A DNA stretch of 6,966 bases. Source: DUSC01 sp964371125. Lineage in GTDB: Bacteria; Pseudomonadota; Alphaproteobacteria; Rhizobiales; Rhizobiaceae. Below are positions 1-6,121 of this stretch, piece by piece. Within the stretch, counting starts at the first letter, position 1. Each line of letters starts with the position of its first letter. The notes below the pieces were generated by a model, which saw only the letters and a list, made by a program, of their open reading frames with translations, searched no databases and was not told the origin of the DNA. The stretch is taken from positions 1-6,966 of the forward strand of contig CAYJMY010000240.1 of assembly GCA_964371125.1 (NCBI GenBank), given 5' to 3'. Made by a program: the position numbers and the translations under genes.

Positions 1-1
1 T

Positions 2-1576
2 GTCCAGCGCGAGGCGCAGGCTTCGCTGATCGGCTCCGGCGCCTTCGAGATGCCGACGCTCCACTTCCTCTCCGAACCGAAGAACGTGGTCCGCGACGCC
101 AGCCTGTCGAAGGACGCGCTGGAGCAGAACGCCCGACTGCTCGAAGGCGTGCTTGAGGATTTCGGCGTCAAGGGCGAGATCATCCACGTGCGGCCCGGCC
201 CGGTCGTCANNNNNNNNNNCTACGAACTCGAGCCCGCGCCGGGCATCAAGTCGTCGCGGGTCATCGGCCTCGCCGACGACATCGCCCGATCGATGAGCGC
301 CATCGCCTGCCGCGTCGCCGTGGTTCCCGGGCGCAACGCCATCGGCATCGAGCTTCCCAACGCCAAGCGCGAGACCGTCTATCTGCGCGAGATCCTTGCG
401 TCCCGCGATTTCGAGCAGACCAAGGCGCGCCTGGCGCTGGCGCTCGGCAAGACCATCAACGGCGAGGCCGTCATCGTCGACATCGCCAAGATGCCGCACG
501 TGCTGGTCGCCGGCACCACCGGATCGGGCAAGTCGGTCGCCATCAACACCATGATCCTGTCGCTGCTCTACCGGATGACGCCGAAGGAGTGCCGCCTGAT
601 CATGATCGACCCGAAGATGCTGGAGCTGTCCGTCTATGACGGCATTCCGCACCTGCTCACCCCGGTCGTCACCGATCCGAAAAAGGCGGTCGTGGCGCTC
701 AAGTGGACGGTCCGCGAGATGGAGGACCGCTATCGCAAGATGTCGAAGGTCGGCGTGCGCAACATCGACGGTTTCAACGCACGCGTCGCCGCCGCCCAGC
801 AGAAGGGCGAGACGATCACCCGCACCGTGCAGACCGGCTTCGACCGCGAGACCGGCGAGGCGATCTACGAGACCGAATCGCTCGACCTCGAGGCGATCCC
901 CTACATCGTCGTCATCATCGACGAGATGGCCGACCTGATGATGGTCGCCGGCAAGGACATCGAGGGCGCCGTCCAGCGCCTTGCCCAGATGGCGCGCGCC
1001 GCTGGCATCCACGTGATCATGGCGACCCAGCGCCCGTCGGTCGACGTCATCACCAGCACGATCAAGGCCAACTTCCCGACCCGCATCTCCTTCCAGGTGA
1101 CGTCGAAGATCGACAGCCGCACCATCCTCGGCGAGCAGGGCGCCGAGCAGCTCCTCGGCATGGGCGACATGCTCTACATGGCCGGCGGCGGCCGCATCCA
1201 GCGCGTCCACGGCCCCTTCGTCTCCGACGACGAGGTCGAGAAGGTGGTCGCGCATCTCAAGCTGCAGGGTGCGCCCGAATACCTCGACGCCATCACCGAG
1301 GACGACGAGGACGACGAGGACGACGCGCCGGCCAGGTCCTCTGGCGCGGGCGGCGGCGGCAATTTCGACGATTCGGAAGACCCCTACGACCAGGCCGTCG
1401 CCGTGGTGCTGCGCGACGGCAAGGCGTCGACCAGCTACATCCAGCGCCGGCTCGGCATCGGCTACAACCGCGCTGCCTCGATCATCGAGAAGATGGAGAA
1501 GGACGGCATCGTCGGCCCGGCCAACCACGCCGGCAAGCGCGAGATCCTCGTGCCGACCGAGGAGGACAAGTTCTGA
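2..1576 (+). CDS. ftsK: DNA translocase FtsK, C-terminal part (5' end outside the window)
   Basis: FtsK is a septum-anchored ATP-driven DNA pump that moves the chromosome terminus during division. The frame is open from base 2, so the Met at 50 is internal and the N-terminal membrane domain and most of the linker lie upstream. Numbering from that Met: the alpha/beta motor domain starts near residue 20, Walker A GTTGSGKS is at 155-162 (bases 512-535), Walker B YIVVIIDEMADLM is at 285-297 with D291/E292, and the family signature around MATQRPSVDVITSTIKANFP is at 324-343. A very acidic linker (TEDDEDDEDD, 416-425) and a Gly-rich stretch lead to the C-terminal winged-helix gamma domain (about 441-500), which in the family reads KOPS-type polar sequences. 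A 10-N gap interrupts residues 54-57. About 524 residues are visible; full-length alphaproteobacterial FtsK is usually around 800-900. The identification is secure. Confidence 0.97.
   Translation, partial: VQREAQASLIGSGAFEMPTLHFLSEPKNVVRDASLSKDALEQNARLLEGVLEDFGVKGEIIHVRPGPVVXXXXYELEPAPGIKSSRVIGLADDIARSMSAIACRVAVVPGRNAIGIELPNAKRETVYLREILASRDFEQTKARLALALGKTINGEAVIVDIAKMPHVLVAGTTGSGKSVAINTMILSLLYRMTPKECRLIMIDPKMLELSVYDGIPHLLTPVVTDPKKAVVALKWTVREMEDRYRKMSKVGVRNIDGFNARVAAAQQKGETITRTVQTGFDRETGEAIYETESLDLEAIPYIVVIIDEMADLMMVAGKDIEGAVQRLAQMARAAGIHVIMATQRPSVDVITSTIKANFPTRISFQVTSKIDSRTILGEQGAEQLLGMGDMLYMAGGGRIQRVHGPFVSDDEVEKVVAHLKLQGAPEYLDAITEDDEDDEDDAPARSSGAGGGGNFDDSEDPYDQAVAVVLRDGKASTSYIQRRLGIGYNRAASIIEKMEKDGIVGPANHAGKREILVPTEEDKF
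210..219. other. Assembly gap of 10 Ns inside ftsK
   Basis: Ten undetermined bases interrupt the FtsK motor domain between GPVV and YELEPAPG. The frame is the same on both sides if the ten are counted literally. Family members such as E. coli FtsK (GPVVTRFEL) have two residues here, whereas the gap implies four. The number of Ns is therefore probably a placeholder, and the true gap is likely 4 bases, which also preserves the frame. Confidence 0.9.
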
Positions 1577-1707
1577 GGTTGCGGCGGCCGCGAAGGGAAC
1601 CTCTTGAACCGGCCAAACTTAAGCCCAACTGACGCGGTACCGACCGCCTGACACAGACAGGCCGCGCGCCGGACGCGAAGCGCGCGAAAGCAACCGAAGG
1701 CAAGACG

Positions 1708-2376
1708 ATGACCCGACCGATCCGCCCCTCCCGCCGCCGTTTCATCGGCATGACGCTCGCCGGAATGGGCGCCGTCGTCGCCGGTGGGCTCATTCCCGGT
1801 CTTGCCCCGGTCGCCGAGGCGCAGGCCTCCACCGATGCGGCCCAGCGCATCGCCGACCACTTCTCCAGCGTGCGCACCATGGCCGGCGAGTTCGTCCAGT
1901 TCGGTCCCAAGGGCGAGCAGACCGGCGGCAAGTTCTTCATCGAGCGGCCGGGCAAGATCCGCTTCAACTACGAGGCGCCGGCCGCCTTCCGCGTCATCTC
2001 CGACGGCAAGTCCGTGGTGCTCAACAATCAGAAGCTGAAGACCTGGGACCTCTATCCCCTGTCGAAGACGCCGCTGAAGATGCTGCTCGACGAACGCATC
2101 GACGTCACCGGCGGCAAGGTCACCGGCGTCAAGCAGGAAGAGGACCTGACCACGATCCAGCTTTCCGACAAGTCGGTGTTCGGCAACGCCCGGCTGACGA
2201 TGATGTTCGATCCGAAGACCTACGAGCTGCGCCAGTGGACGATCACCGACGCCCAGGGCAAGGACACGACGGTGATGATCTTCAACGTCCAGCAGGGCGT
2301 CAAAATTCCGGCCGAGATGTTCAAGATCGACTACGCCAAGGTCGCCGCCAGCACCGAGATCAAGAACAACCGCTGA
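1708..2376 (+). CDS. lolA: Outer-membrane lipoprotein carrier protein LolA, Tat-type signal peptide
   Basis: LolA accepts lipoproteins from the LolCDE transporter at the inner membrane and ferries them across the periplasm. The 222-residue product is close to the family length (E. coli LolA about 203). The LolA fold covers about residues 42-212, with typical features such as GGKFFIERPGKIRFNYEAP, a central VTGVKQEEDLTTIQL strand region and LTMMFDPKTYELRQWTI. The N-terminus carries a twin-arginine motif S8-R-R-R-F-I-G14, a Gly-rich moderately hydrophobic stretch to about residue 34 and an AEA cleavage site near 36-38. This points to Tat rather than Sec export, which is not the E. coli arrangement. 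The start is supported by GAAGG at 1696-1700, 7 bases before the ATG. The gene lies 131 bases after ftsK and 108 before xthA on the same strand. No LolB-like gene is visible. Confidence 0.93.
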   Translation: MTRPIRPSRRRFIGMTLAGMGAVVAGGLIPGLAPVAEAQASTDAAQRIADHFSSVRTMAGEFVQFGPKGEQTGGKFFIERPGKIRFNYEAPAAFRVISDGKSVVLNNQKLKTWDLYPLSKTPLKMLLDERIDVTGGKVTGVKQEEDLTTIQLSDKSVFGNARLTMMFDPKTYELRQWTITDAQGKDTTVMIFNVQQGVKIPAEMFKIDYAKVAASTEIKNNR

Positions 2377-2484
2377 GCGGCGGCGGGACCGGCCCCGCTC
2401 CGGAGACGTCCTTGCCGCCGCCTGCGGCTTGCCATCGTCCGCCGCGGCTGGCAGTTTGCCGGCCGTTTCGCGGACCCCTCCTGA

Positions 2485-3291
2485 ATGCCCTTCGCCATCG
2501 CCACCTGGAACATCAACTCGGTTCGCCTGCGCCTGCCGATCGTCGAGCGGTTTCTTGCCGAATACGCGCCCGACGTACTGTGCCTGCAGGAGACGAAATG
2601 CCCGGACGACCTCTTTCCCCATGAGGCGTTCGCCGCGTTCGGCTACGGCCATGTCGCGGTCAACGGGCAGAAGGGCTACCACGGCGTCGCCACGGTCGCG
2701 CGGCGGCCGCTCGCAGTCGTCGAGAAGCGCCGGTTCTGCGGCATCGCCGACAGCCGCCACCTCGCCACCAGCCTCGAGGCCGGCGGGCGCTCGCTCCTGC
2801 TGCACAATTTCTACGTTCCGGCCGGCGGCGACGAGCCGGACCCGGAGATCAACCCGAAGTTCCGCCACAAGCTCGACTTCGTCGAGGAAATGCGCGGCGT
2901 CGCGGCCGACGACCCGCGCTTTTCCGGCTCGATCCTCGTCGGCGACCTGAACATCGCGCCGCTGGAGAACGACGTCTGGTCGCACAGGCAGCTCATCAAC
3001 GTCGTCAGCCACACGCCGGTCGAGACGACGAGCTTCGAGGCGATGCGCCGCCATGCCGGCTGGGTCGACCTGATGCGCGAAAAGATCCCGGCCGAGGAGA
3101 AGATCTACACCTGGTGGAGCTACCGCGCCCAGGACTGGGCGCTGTCGGACCGCGGCCGCCGGCTCGACCATGTATGGTCGTCCGCCGGCATCGGCGCCGA
3201 CCTCGCCGACATCGAGATCGTGCGCGCCGCGCGCGGCTGGGAGCGGCCGTCGGACCACGTCCCGGTCATCGCCCGATTCGCCTGGGAGTGA
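2485..3291 (+). CDS. xthA: Exodeoxyribonuclease III (AP endonuclease, EEP family)
   Basis: This enzyme cleaves abasic sites and removes 3' nucleotides and blocking groups in base-excision repair in the cytoplasm. The 268 residues equal the E. coli XthA length. Active-site signatures of the endonuclease/exonuclease/phosphatase fold are all present: ATWNINSVR (6-14), LQETK with E36, HNFYVPAG with Y110, GDLNIAP with D154 and N156, RRLDHVW with D228, and SDHVP with D257/H258. An in-frame TGA sits directly before the ATG (2482-2484), so this is the earliest possible start. No strong Shine-Dalgarno sequence is visible; GCGGA about 10 bases upstream is weak. The gene ends 27 bases from the convergent cyclic nucleotide-binding gene. 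A T5 run (3315-3319) after a GC-rich stretch could help end transcription, but its stem is poor. Confidence 0.95.
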   Translation: MPFAIATWNINSVRLRLPIVERFLAEYAPDVLCLQETKCPDDLFPHEAFAAFGYGHVAVNGQKGYHGVATVARRPLAVVEKRRFCGIADSRHLATSLEAGGRSLLLHNFYVPAGGDEPDPEINPKFRHKLDFVEEMRGVAADDPRFSGSILVGDLNIAPLENDVWSHRQLINVVSHTPVETTSFEAMRRHAGWVDLMREKIPAEEKIYTWWSYRAQDWALSDRGRRLDHVWSSAGIGADLADIEIVRAARGWERPSDHVPVIARFAWE

Positions 3292-3318
3292 ACCGCCGGG
3301 CGCCGGGCCGGACGTTTT

Positions 3319-3774
3319 TCAGCCGGCGAAGCGCGGCGCCTGGCGCTCGATCTCGGCGATCATGCGCTGCAACTCTTCGCTGATGCGGCTGTGCAGCAGG
3401 GTCGCGAGGTCGGGGAACTCCTCGAGGATCTTGCGGAACTGTTTGCGCCCGAGCCGGATCAGCGCGGTGTCGGCGGCCGTCGTGGCGTCTGTCAGCCGGT
3501 TGGCGTCGGCGATCATCGCCAGTTCGCCGAGGATGGCGCCGGGGCCGACGCGGCGTACCAGGATGCGTTGGCCGTTGCGCTCCTGGGAGAGGTCGACGGC
3601 GCCGTCGACGATGACGAAGGCGCAGTCGGCCTCGTCGCCCTCGCGATAGAGCACGCGGCGCTCGGGAAGTCTCATCGCTTCGCCGCCGAAGGCCAGCAGG
3701 CGCAACTGCTCCTGCGTGAATCCGTCGAACAGCCGAACGCCCGACAGGATGCGGACGTCTTCCTCGAGCGCCAT
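3319..3774 (-). CDS. Stand-alone cyclic nucleotide-binding domain protein (Crp-type sensor domain without HTH)
   Basis: The 151-residue product is a single cNMP-binding beta-barrel: an N-terminal helix with LSGVRLFDGFTQEQLRLL (10-27), the barrel with YREGDEADCAFVIVDGAVDL (43-62), and a phosphate-binding cassette GELAMIADANRLTD (83-96). E84 and R93 fall where PKA-type cassettes place the ribose-binding Glu and phosphate-binding Arg, so ligand binding is plausible. The small residue usually next to the Arg is Leu here. A C-terminal helix follows (105-145) and there is no DNA-binding domain, so it is probably not a transcription factor by itself. I chose the ATG at 3774 because GGGGA lies 4 bases upstream on this strand; a GTG at 3813 would add 13 unlikely residues. 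It lies 61 bases downstream of the response regulator and may share its transcript. Its partner and role are unknown. Confidence 0.88.
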   Translation of the reverse strand: MALEEDVRILSGVRLFDGFTQEQLRLLAFGGEAMRLPERRVLYREGDEADCAFVIVDGAVDLSQERNGQRILVRRVGPGAILGELAMIADANRLTDATTAADTALIRLGRKQFRKILEEFPDLATLLHSRISEELQRMIAEIERQAPRFAG

Positions 3775-3835
3775 CAAGTCCCCACATGGCGCCGATCCCC
3801 TCGTGACCCGCACGGGACCGCGCGTCGCCCGCGGG

Positions 3836-4519
3836 TTAGGGAACCAGCTTGTAACCCCCGCTTTCTGTCACAAGTATTTCCGCATTGGAAGGATCGCGCT
3901 CGATCTTCTGGCGCAGGCGATAGACATGGGTTTCGAGCGTATGCGTCGTCACGCCGGAGTTGTAACCCCAGACTTCCTCGAGCAGCACGTCGCGCGTCAC
4001 CACCTTCTGCTCGGCCCTGTAGAGATACTTGATGATCGAGGCCTCCTTCTCGGTCAGCCGGATCTTGCTGCCGCGCTGGTCGATCAGGAGCTTCTGACTC
4101 GGCTTGAACGTGTACGGCCCGACCGTGAAGGTGGCGTCCTCGCTCTGCTCGTGCTGCCTCAATTGCGCGCGGATGCGCGCCAGCAGCACGGCGAAGCGGA
4201 ACGGCTTGGTCACGTAGTCGTTGGCGCCGGCCTCCAGCCCCAGGATCGTGTCGGAATCCGTGTCGTGGCCGGTGAGCATGATGATGGGCGCCTTGTAGCC
4301 GCCCTTGCGCAGGAGCTTCACCGCCTCGCGGCCGTCCATGTCGGGCAAGCCGACATCCATGATCAGGAGGTCGACCATGCCGCCGCGCGCCGTGGCCACG
4401 CCCTTGGCCGCGTTCGTCTCGTGGAGCACGTCGAATTCCTCGTAGAGCGACATCTGCTCGACCAGCGTGGCGCGCAGGTCCTCGTCATCGTCGACGATCA
4501 GGATGGTCCGTGTGCTCAT
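3836..4519 (-). CDS. OmpR-family two-component response regulator, DNA-binding
   Basis: This is a cytoplasmic transcription factor of 227 residues. The receiver domain (about 3-120) has the acidic pocket D10-D12, phosphoacceptor D55 in LIMDVGLPDMDG, the switch residue T83 (MLTG) and K105 in the DYVTKPF motif, so it should be phosphorylatable. The C-terminal winged helix (about 130-227) shows LTEKEASIIKYLY, the recognition-helix region THTLETHVYRLRQKI and the wing ending ESGGYKLVP. No sensor kinase gene is adjacent in this window, so its cognate kinase is elsewhere or off-window. It is divergent from the L,D-transpeptidase, which makes control of a cell-envelope gene a reasonable guess but nothing more. 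GGATTGAG just before the ATG is a weak ribosome site. The exact orthologue name is not assigned. Confidence 0.93.
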   Translation of the reverse strand: MSTRTILIVDDDEDLRATLVEQMSLYEEFDVLHETNAAKGVATARGGMVDLLIMDVGLPDMDGREAVKLLRKGGYKAPIIMLTGHDTDSDTILGLEAGANDYVTKPFRFAVLLARIRAQLRQHEQSEDATFTVGPYTFKPSQKLLIDQRGSKIRLTEKEASIIKYLYRAEQKVVTRDVLLEEVWGYNSGVTTHTLETHVYRLRQKIERDPSNAEILVTESGGYKLVP

Positions 4520-4640
4520 GTCTCAATCCGTTGTCTTAAGAAGGCTCTTAGTTGACCGCGCGGCTGTTTATGCGGATCGTCCGCGCCACATAACCCGGTC
4601 ACGATGATTTGTTCGATGCCAATATCATTTGTCAAAGATA
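4520..4640. promoter_or_regulatory. Divergent promoter region between the response regulator and the L,D-transpeptidase
   Basis: The 84-base intergenic stretch and the first codons of the transpeptidase frame are clearly AT-richer than the flanking genes. On the minus strand a perfect TTGACA lies at 4635-4630; with a 17-base spacer its -10 would be ACAAAT (4612-4607), a poor match, giving an untranslated leader of roughly 80 bases for the regulator. On the plus strand TTGACC occurs at 4552-4557 without a convincing -10. Two TCTTAAG/TCTTAGT direct repeats (4534-4540 and 4546-4552) and a small perfect inverted repeat GCGGA-TCG-TCCGC (4572-4584) are candidate protein-binding sites. That a promoter is here is nearly forced by gene layout; the individual boxes are tentative. 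Confidence 0.45.
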
Positions 4641-5194
4641 GGCGGTCGATTGCGGCGGGGAAGTGGCGACCGCCACGCCATCTCCTTATTAGCGTCCGCG
4701 CCCGTCCCGGCGTGCCGACGCAAGGGCTGATGAACGTCGCCGGGACCGTCTTCCGCTGCGCGCTGGGCCGCGGCGGCATCACCGCCGGCAAGCGCGAGGG
4801 CGACGGCGGCACGCCGCTGGCGCGCATGGCGCTGATCGGCGGCTACTTGCGCGGCCGCGCCTTCCCGCGGACGAGCCGCCTGCCGCTTTCGCCGATCGGG
4901 CCGGCGCTCGGCTGGTGCGAAGTGCCCGACGACCGCAACTACAACCGTCCGGTGCGCATGCCCTACCGCGCCAGCCACGAGCGCATGTTGCGCGAGGACG
5001 GTCTCTACGACGCCTGCATCGTGCTCGACTGGAACATCCGCCCGCGCCGCCGCGGCCGCGGCAGCGCCATCTTCTTCCACCTCGCCCGGCCGGGCTATAC
5101 GCCGACGCAAGGCTGCGTCGCCGTCTCCAGGCGCACCATGGCCCGCCTGCTGCCGCTGCTTTCGCGCCGCACCGAATTGCGCGTGCTACGCTAG
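4604..5194 (+). CDS. L,D-transpeptidase (YkuD-type catalytic domain), no visible export signal
   Basis: The family forms 3-3 cross-links in peptidoglycan or attaches proteins to it, using a catalytic Cys. The YkuD core runs from about residue 27 (LLISVRARPG) to the end: ALGRGGITAGKREGDGGTP (53-71), GWCEVPDDRNYNRPVRMP (103-120), the His loop SAIFFHLARPGY with H159, and the nucleophile loop PTQGCVAV with C171. The Arg that often follows the Cys by two in the classical SHGC-x-R motif is Ala here, which I believe is normal for this compact subfamily. There is no hydrophobic N-terminal segment. Start is uncertain: ATG 4604 and ATG 4616 both lack a clear ribosome site, and the first 20 codons are AT-rich and overlap the divergent promoter region. 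The next ATG (4730) would cut into the conserved domain. It is transcribed divergently from the response regulator. Confidence 0.87.
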   Translation: MICSMPISFVKDRRSIAAGKWRPPRHLLISVRARPGVPTQGLMNVAGTVFRCALGRGGITAGKREGDGGTPLARMALIGGYLRGRAFPRTSRLPLSPIGPALGWCEVPDDRNYNRPVRMPYRASHERMLREDGLYDACIVLDWNIRPRRRGRGSAIFFHLARPGYTPTQGCVAVSRRTMARLLPLLSRRTELRVLR

Positions 5195-5228
5195 GACCGC
5201 GGCGGCAACGGCATCTGCGGTGCGGGGA

Positions 5229-5258
5229 TTGACTCATCCATATCTCGTCGGTTATGGA
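5229..5258 (+). promoter_or_regulatory. Putative promoter of the arsR-type operon
   Basis: TTGACT at 5229-5234 is a 5 of 6 match to a -35 box. With an 18-base spacer the -10 position is TATGGA (5253-5258), which matches the consensus only in its first three bases. The predicted start of transcription near 5265 would leave a leader of about 24 bases before the ATG at 5289. The proposed -10 lies inside the inverted-repeat array described separately, so a bound repressor would block the polymerase. This is inferred from sequence only. Confidence 0.4.
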
Positions 5259-5284
5259 TTATCCATAGCCAACGGGTTATGGCA
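5236..5284. promoter_or_regulatory. Operator-like array of CCATA/TATGG half-sites with 25-base period
   Basis: ATCCATA occurs at 5236-5242 and again at 5261-5267, and GGTTATGG at 5250-5257 and 5275-5282, each pair exactly 25 bases apart. The half-sites alternate in orientation. ATCCATA-N10-TATGGAT (5236-5259) is a perfect inverted repeat. TATGGAT-T-ATCCATA (5253-5267) is another; it extends to 5250-5270 with one mismatched pair out of ten. CCATA-N10-TATGG (5263-5282) is a third. The array covers the putative -10 region and ends 4 bases before the arsR-type start codon. ArsR-family dimers bind such palindromes in their own promoters, so autorepression is the natural reading; the binding protein is inferred. 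Confidence 0.7.
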
Positions 5285-5288
5285 ATTC

Positions 5289-5612
5289 ATGCAGCCGTCG
5301 CACGAAATCCTCTTCAGCACGCTTGCCGATCCGACGCGGCGCGCCATCTTCGAGCGGCTGTGCCGCGACGGCGCCCTGACCGTCGGGGCGCTGACCGCCG
5401 GGGCCGGCGTCTCGCAGCCGGCCGTTTCCAAGCATCTCGGTGCGCTCAAGCGCGCCGGGCTGGTGCGCGACCGCCACGAGGGGCGGCAGACGCACTACAG
5501 CGCCGAGCCGGGCGCGCTGGCCCCGCTGGTCGACTGGACGAAACGGATGGCTGGCTTCTGGGAGGGCCGGTTCGACGAACTCGAGCAACTCCTCTCGAGG
5601 ATGGATCAGTGA
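5289..5612 (+). CDS. ArsR-family winged-helix transcriptional regulator
   Basis: This is a 107-residue DNA-binding repressor of the ArsR/SmtB fold, acting as a dimer in the cytoplasm. ADPTRRAIFERL (13-24) is the classical N-terminal helix motif, VSQPAVSKHLGALKRAGLV (41-59) the helix-turn-helix, and RDRHEGRQTHYSAEP (60-74) the beta-wing. The C-terminal helix has WTKRMAGFWEGRFDELEQLL, common in members paired with SRPBCC proteins. The metal-binding CxC motif of arsenic or cadmium sensors is absent; the only Cys is C25. I chose ATG 5289, since an upstream in-frame GTG at 5220 would translate through the operator array and add residues outside the family. No strong ribosome site is visible and the operator overlaps the leader. 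It is translationally coupled to the next gene. Its inducer is unknown. Confidence 0.93.
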   Translation: MQPSHEILFSTLADPTRRAIFERLCRDGALTVGALTAGAGVSQPAVSKHLGALKRAGLVRDRHEGRQTHYSAEPGALAPLVDWTKRMAGFWEGRFDELEQLLSRMDQ

Positions 5613-6019
5613 ACGGCGCTCCGGTCGAAACGCTCTCGGTCGTCGTCGAACGGGAGATACCGCATCCTCCGGAGAAGATCTGGCGCGCGCTGACCGAGCC
5701 GCACCTCATCGAGGCATGGCTCATGCGCAACGATTTCCGCCCCGTCTCCGGCCATCGCTTCAACCTCGATGCCGACTGGGGCGGTGTCGACTGCCGGGTC
5801 GTCACCGTCGAGCCGAACCGGACTCTGACCTATACTTGGCAGACCAAGGACCTCGACAGCTTCGTCACCTGGACCCTGGTCCCGAACGGCGCGGGGACGC
5901 TGTTGCGCATGGAGCAGTCGGGCTTCCGGCCGGACCAGCAGCCCTACTACCGGGGCGCGACCGTCGGGTGGAAGAGGTTCTTTGCCGCGATGGAAGAGGT
6001 TCTGGCCAGGCTCGGCTGA
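5609..6019 (+). CDS. SRPBCC / AHSA1-like ligand-cavity protein
   Basis: This 136-residue protein has a START-like helix-grip fold with a hydrophobic cavity, related to the C-terminal domain of the Hsp90 activator Aha1. Visible signatures are the first strand and helix VVVEREIPHPPEKIWRALTEPHLIEAWL (11-38), GHRFNLDADWGGVDCRVVTVEPNRTLTYTW (48-77), TWTLVPNGAGTLLRMEQSGF (87-106) and the long C-terminal helix from GWKRFFAAMEEVL (120-132). The GTG start overlaps the upstream TGA as GTGA, and GAGGA at 5597-5601 is 7 bases upstream, so translational coupling with the ArsR-type gene is very likely. ArsR/SRPBCC pairs are common in bacteria, but their ligand and physiological role are generally unassigned. 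An enzymatic function cannot be claimed from this sequence. Confidence 0.92.
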   Translation: MNGAPVETLSVVVEREIPHPPEKIWRALTEPHLIEAWLMRNDFRPVSGHRFNLDADWGGVDCRVVTVEPNRTLTYTWQTKDLDSFVTWTLVPNGAGTLLRMEQSGFRPDQQPYYRGATVGWKRFFAAMEEVLARLG

Positions 6020-6106
6020 CTCTGCAGCGCGAGCGGGGCAATGGCGCCGCCCGGATCGTGGCGACACCGTCGGCCGCTGATCGTGTCGACGAACCCCGGC
6101 AAAGGG

Positions 6107-6114
6107 AAAGGAGG
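6107..6114 (+). promoter_or_regulatory. Consensus ribosome-binding site that decides the DUF1801 start
   Basis: AAAGGAGG is a perfect match to the 16S anti-Shine-Dalgarno. Only one base separates it from ATG 6116, which is too close, while GTG 6122 in the same frame is 7 bases away, an optimal distance. This is why GTG 6122 is preferred as the start. Further upstream, 6020-6106 contains no gene and no clear terminator. Confidence 0.7.
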
Positions 6115-6121
6115 AATGGAC

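Noticed and set aside
1575..1603. GAGGTT/AACCTC inverted repeat directly after the ftsK stop, as a terminator
   Set aside because: The stem is only 6 bp with a 17-base loop and no T run follows; it is not distinguishable from chance in GC-rich DNA.
703..1632. A 309-codon plus-strand frame inside ftsK
   Set aside because: The translation is almost entirely R, H, G, P and D, typical of an out-of-frame reading of a GC-rich gene; FtsK motifs are intact in the other frame.
2377..2421. GCGGCGGC/GCCGCCGC 8-bp inverted repeat after lolA, as a terminator
   Set aside because: Simple GCG repetition produces such pairs by chance here, the loop is 29 bases long and there is no T run.
1462..3258. A 598-codon open frame on the minus strand across the end of ftsK, lolA and most of xthA
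   Set aside because: It is antisense to three confidently identified genes, has low-complexity R/A/G/D-rich composition and no recognisable domain. It is a GC-rich codon-position artefact.
3292..3330. Bidirectional terminator between the convergent xthA and cNMP-binding genes
   Set aside because: There is a T5 run, but preceding stems are only about 4-6 bp, in competing registers built on two CGCCGGG direct repeats. This is too weak to call as a feature.
4516..4827. A minus-strand 103-codon frame over the divergent promoter region and the transpeptidase start
   Set aside because: It has no ribosome site or domain, overlaps the conserved transpeptidase frame, and ends in the regulator's start region.
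5279..6019. A long frame that would give the SRPBCC protein a 110-residue N-terminal extension
   Set aside because: The extension is the out-of-frame reading of the ArsR-type gene. The GTG at 5609 with GAGGA upstream and the GTGA overlap explains the true start.
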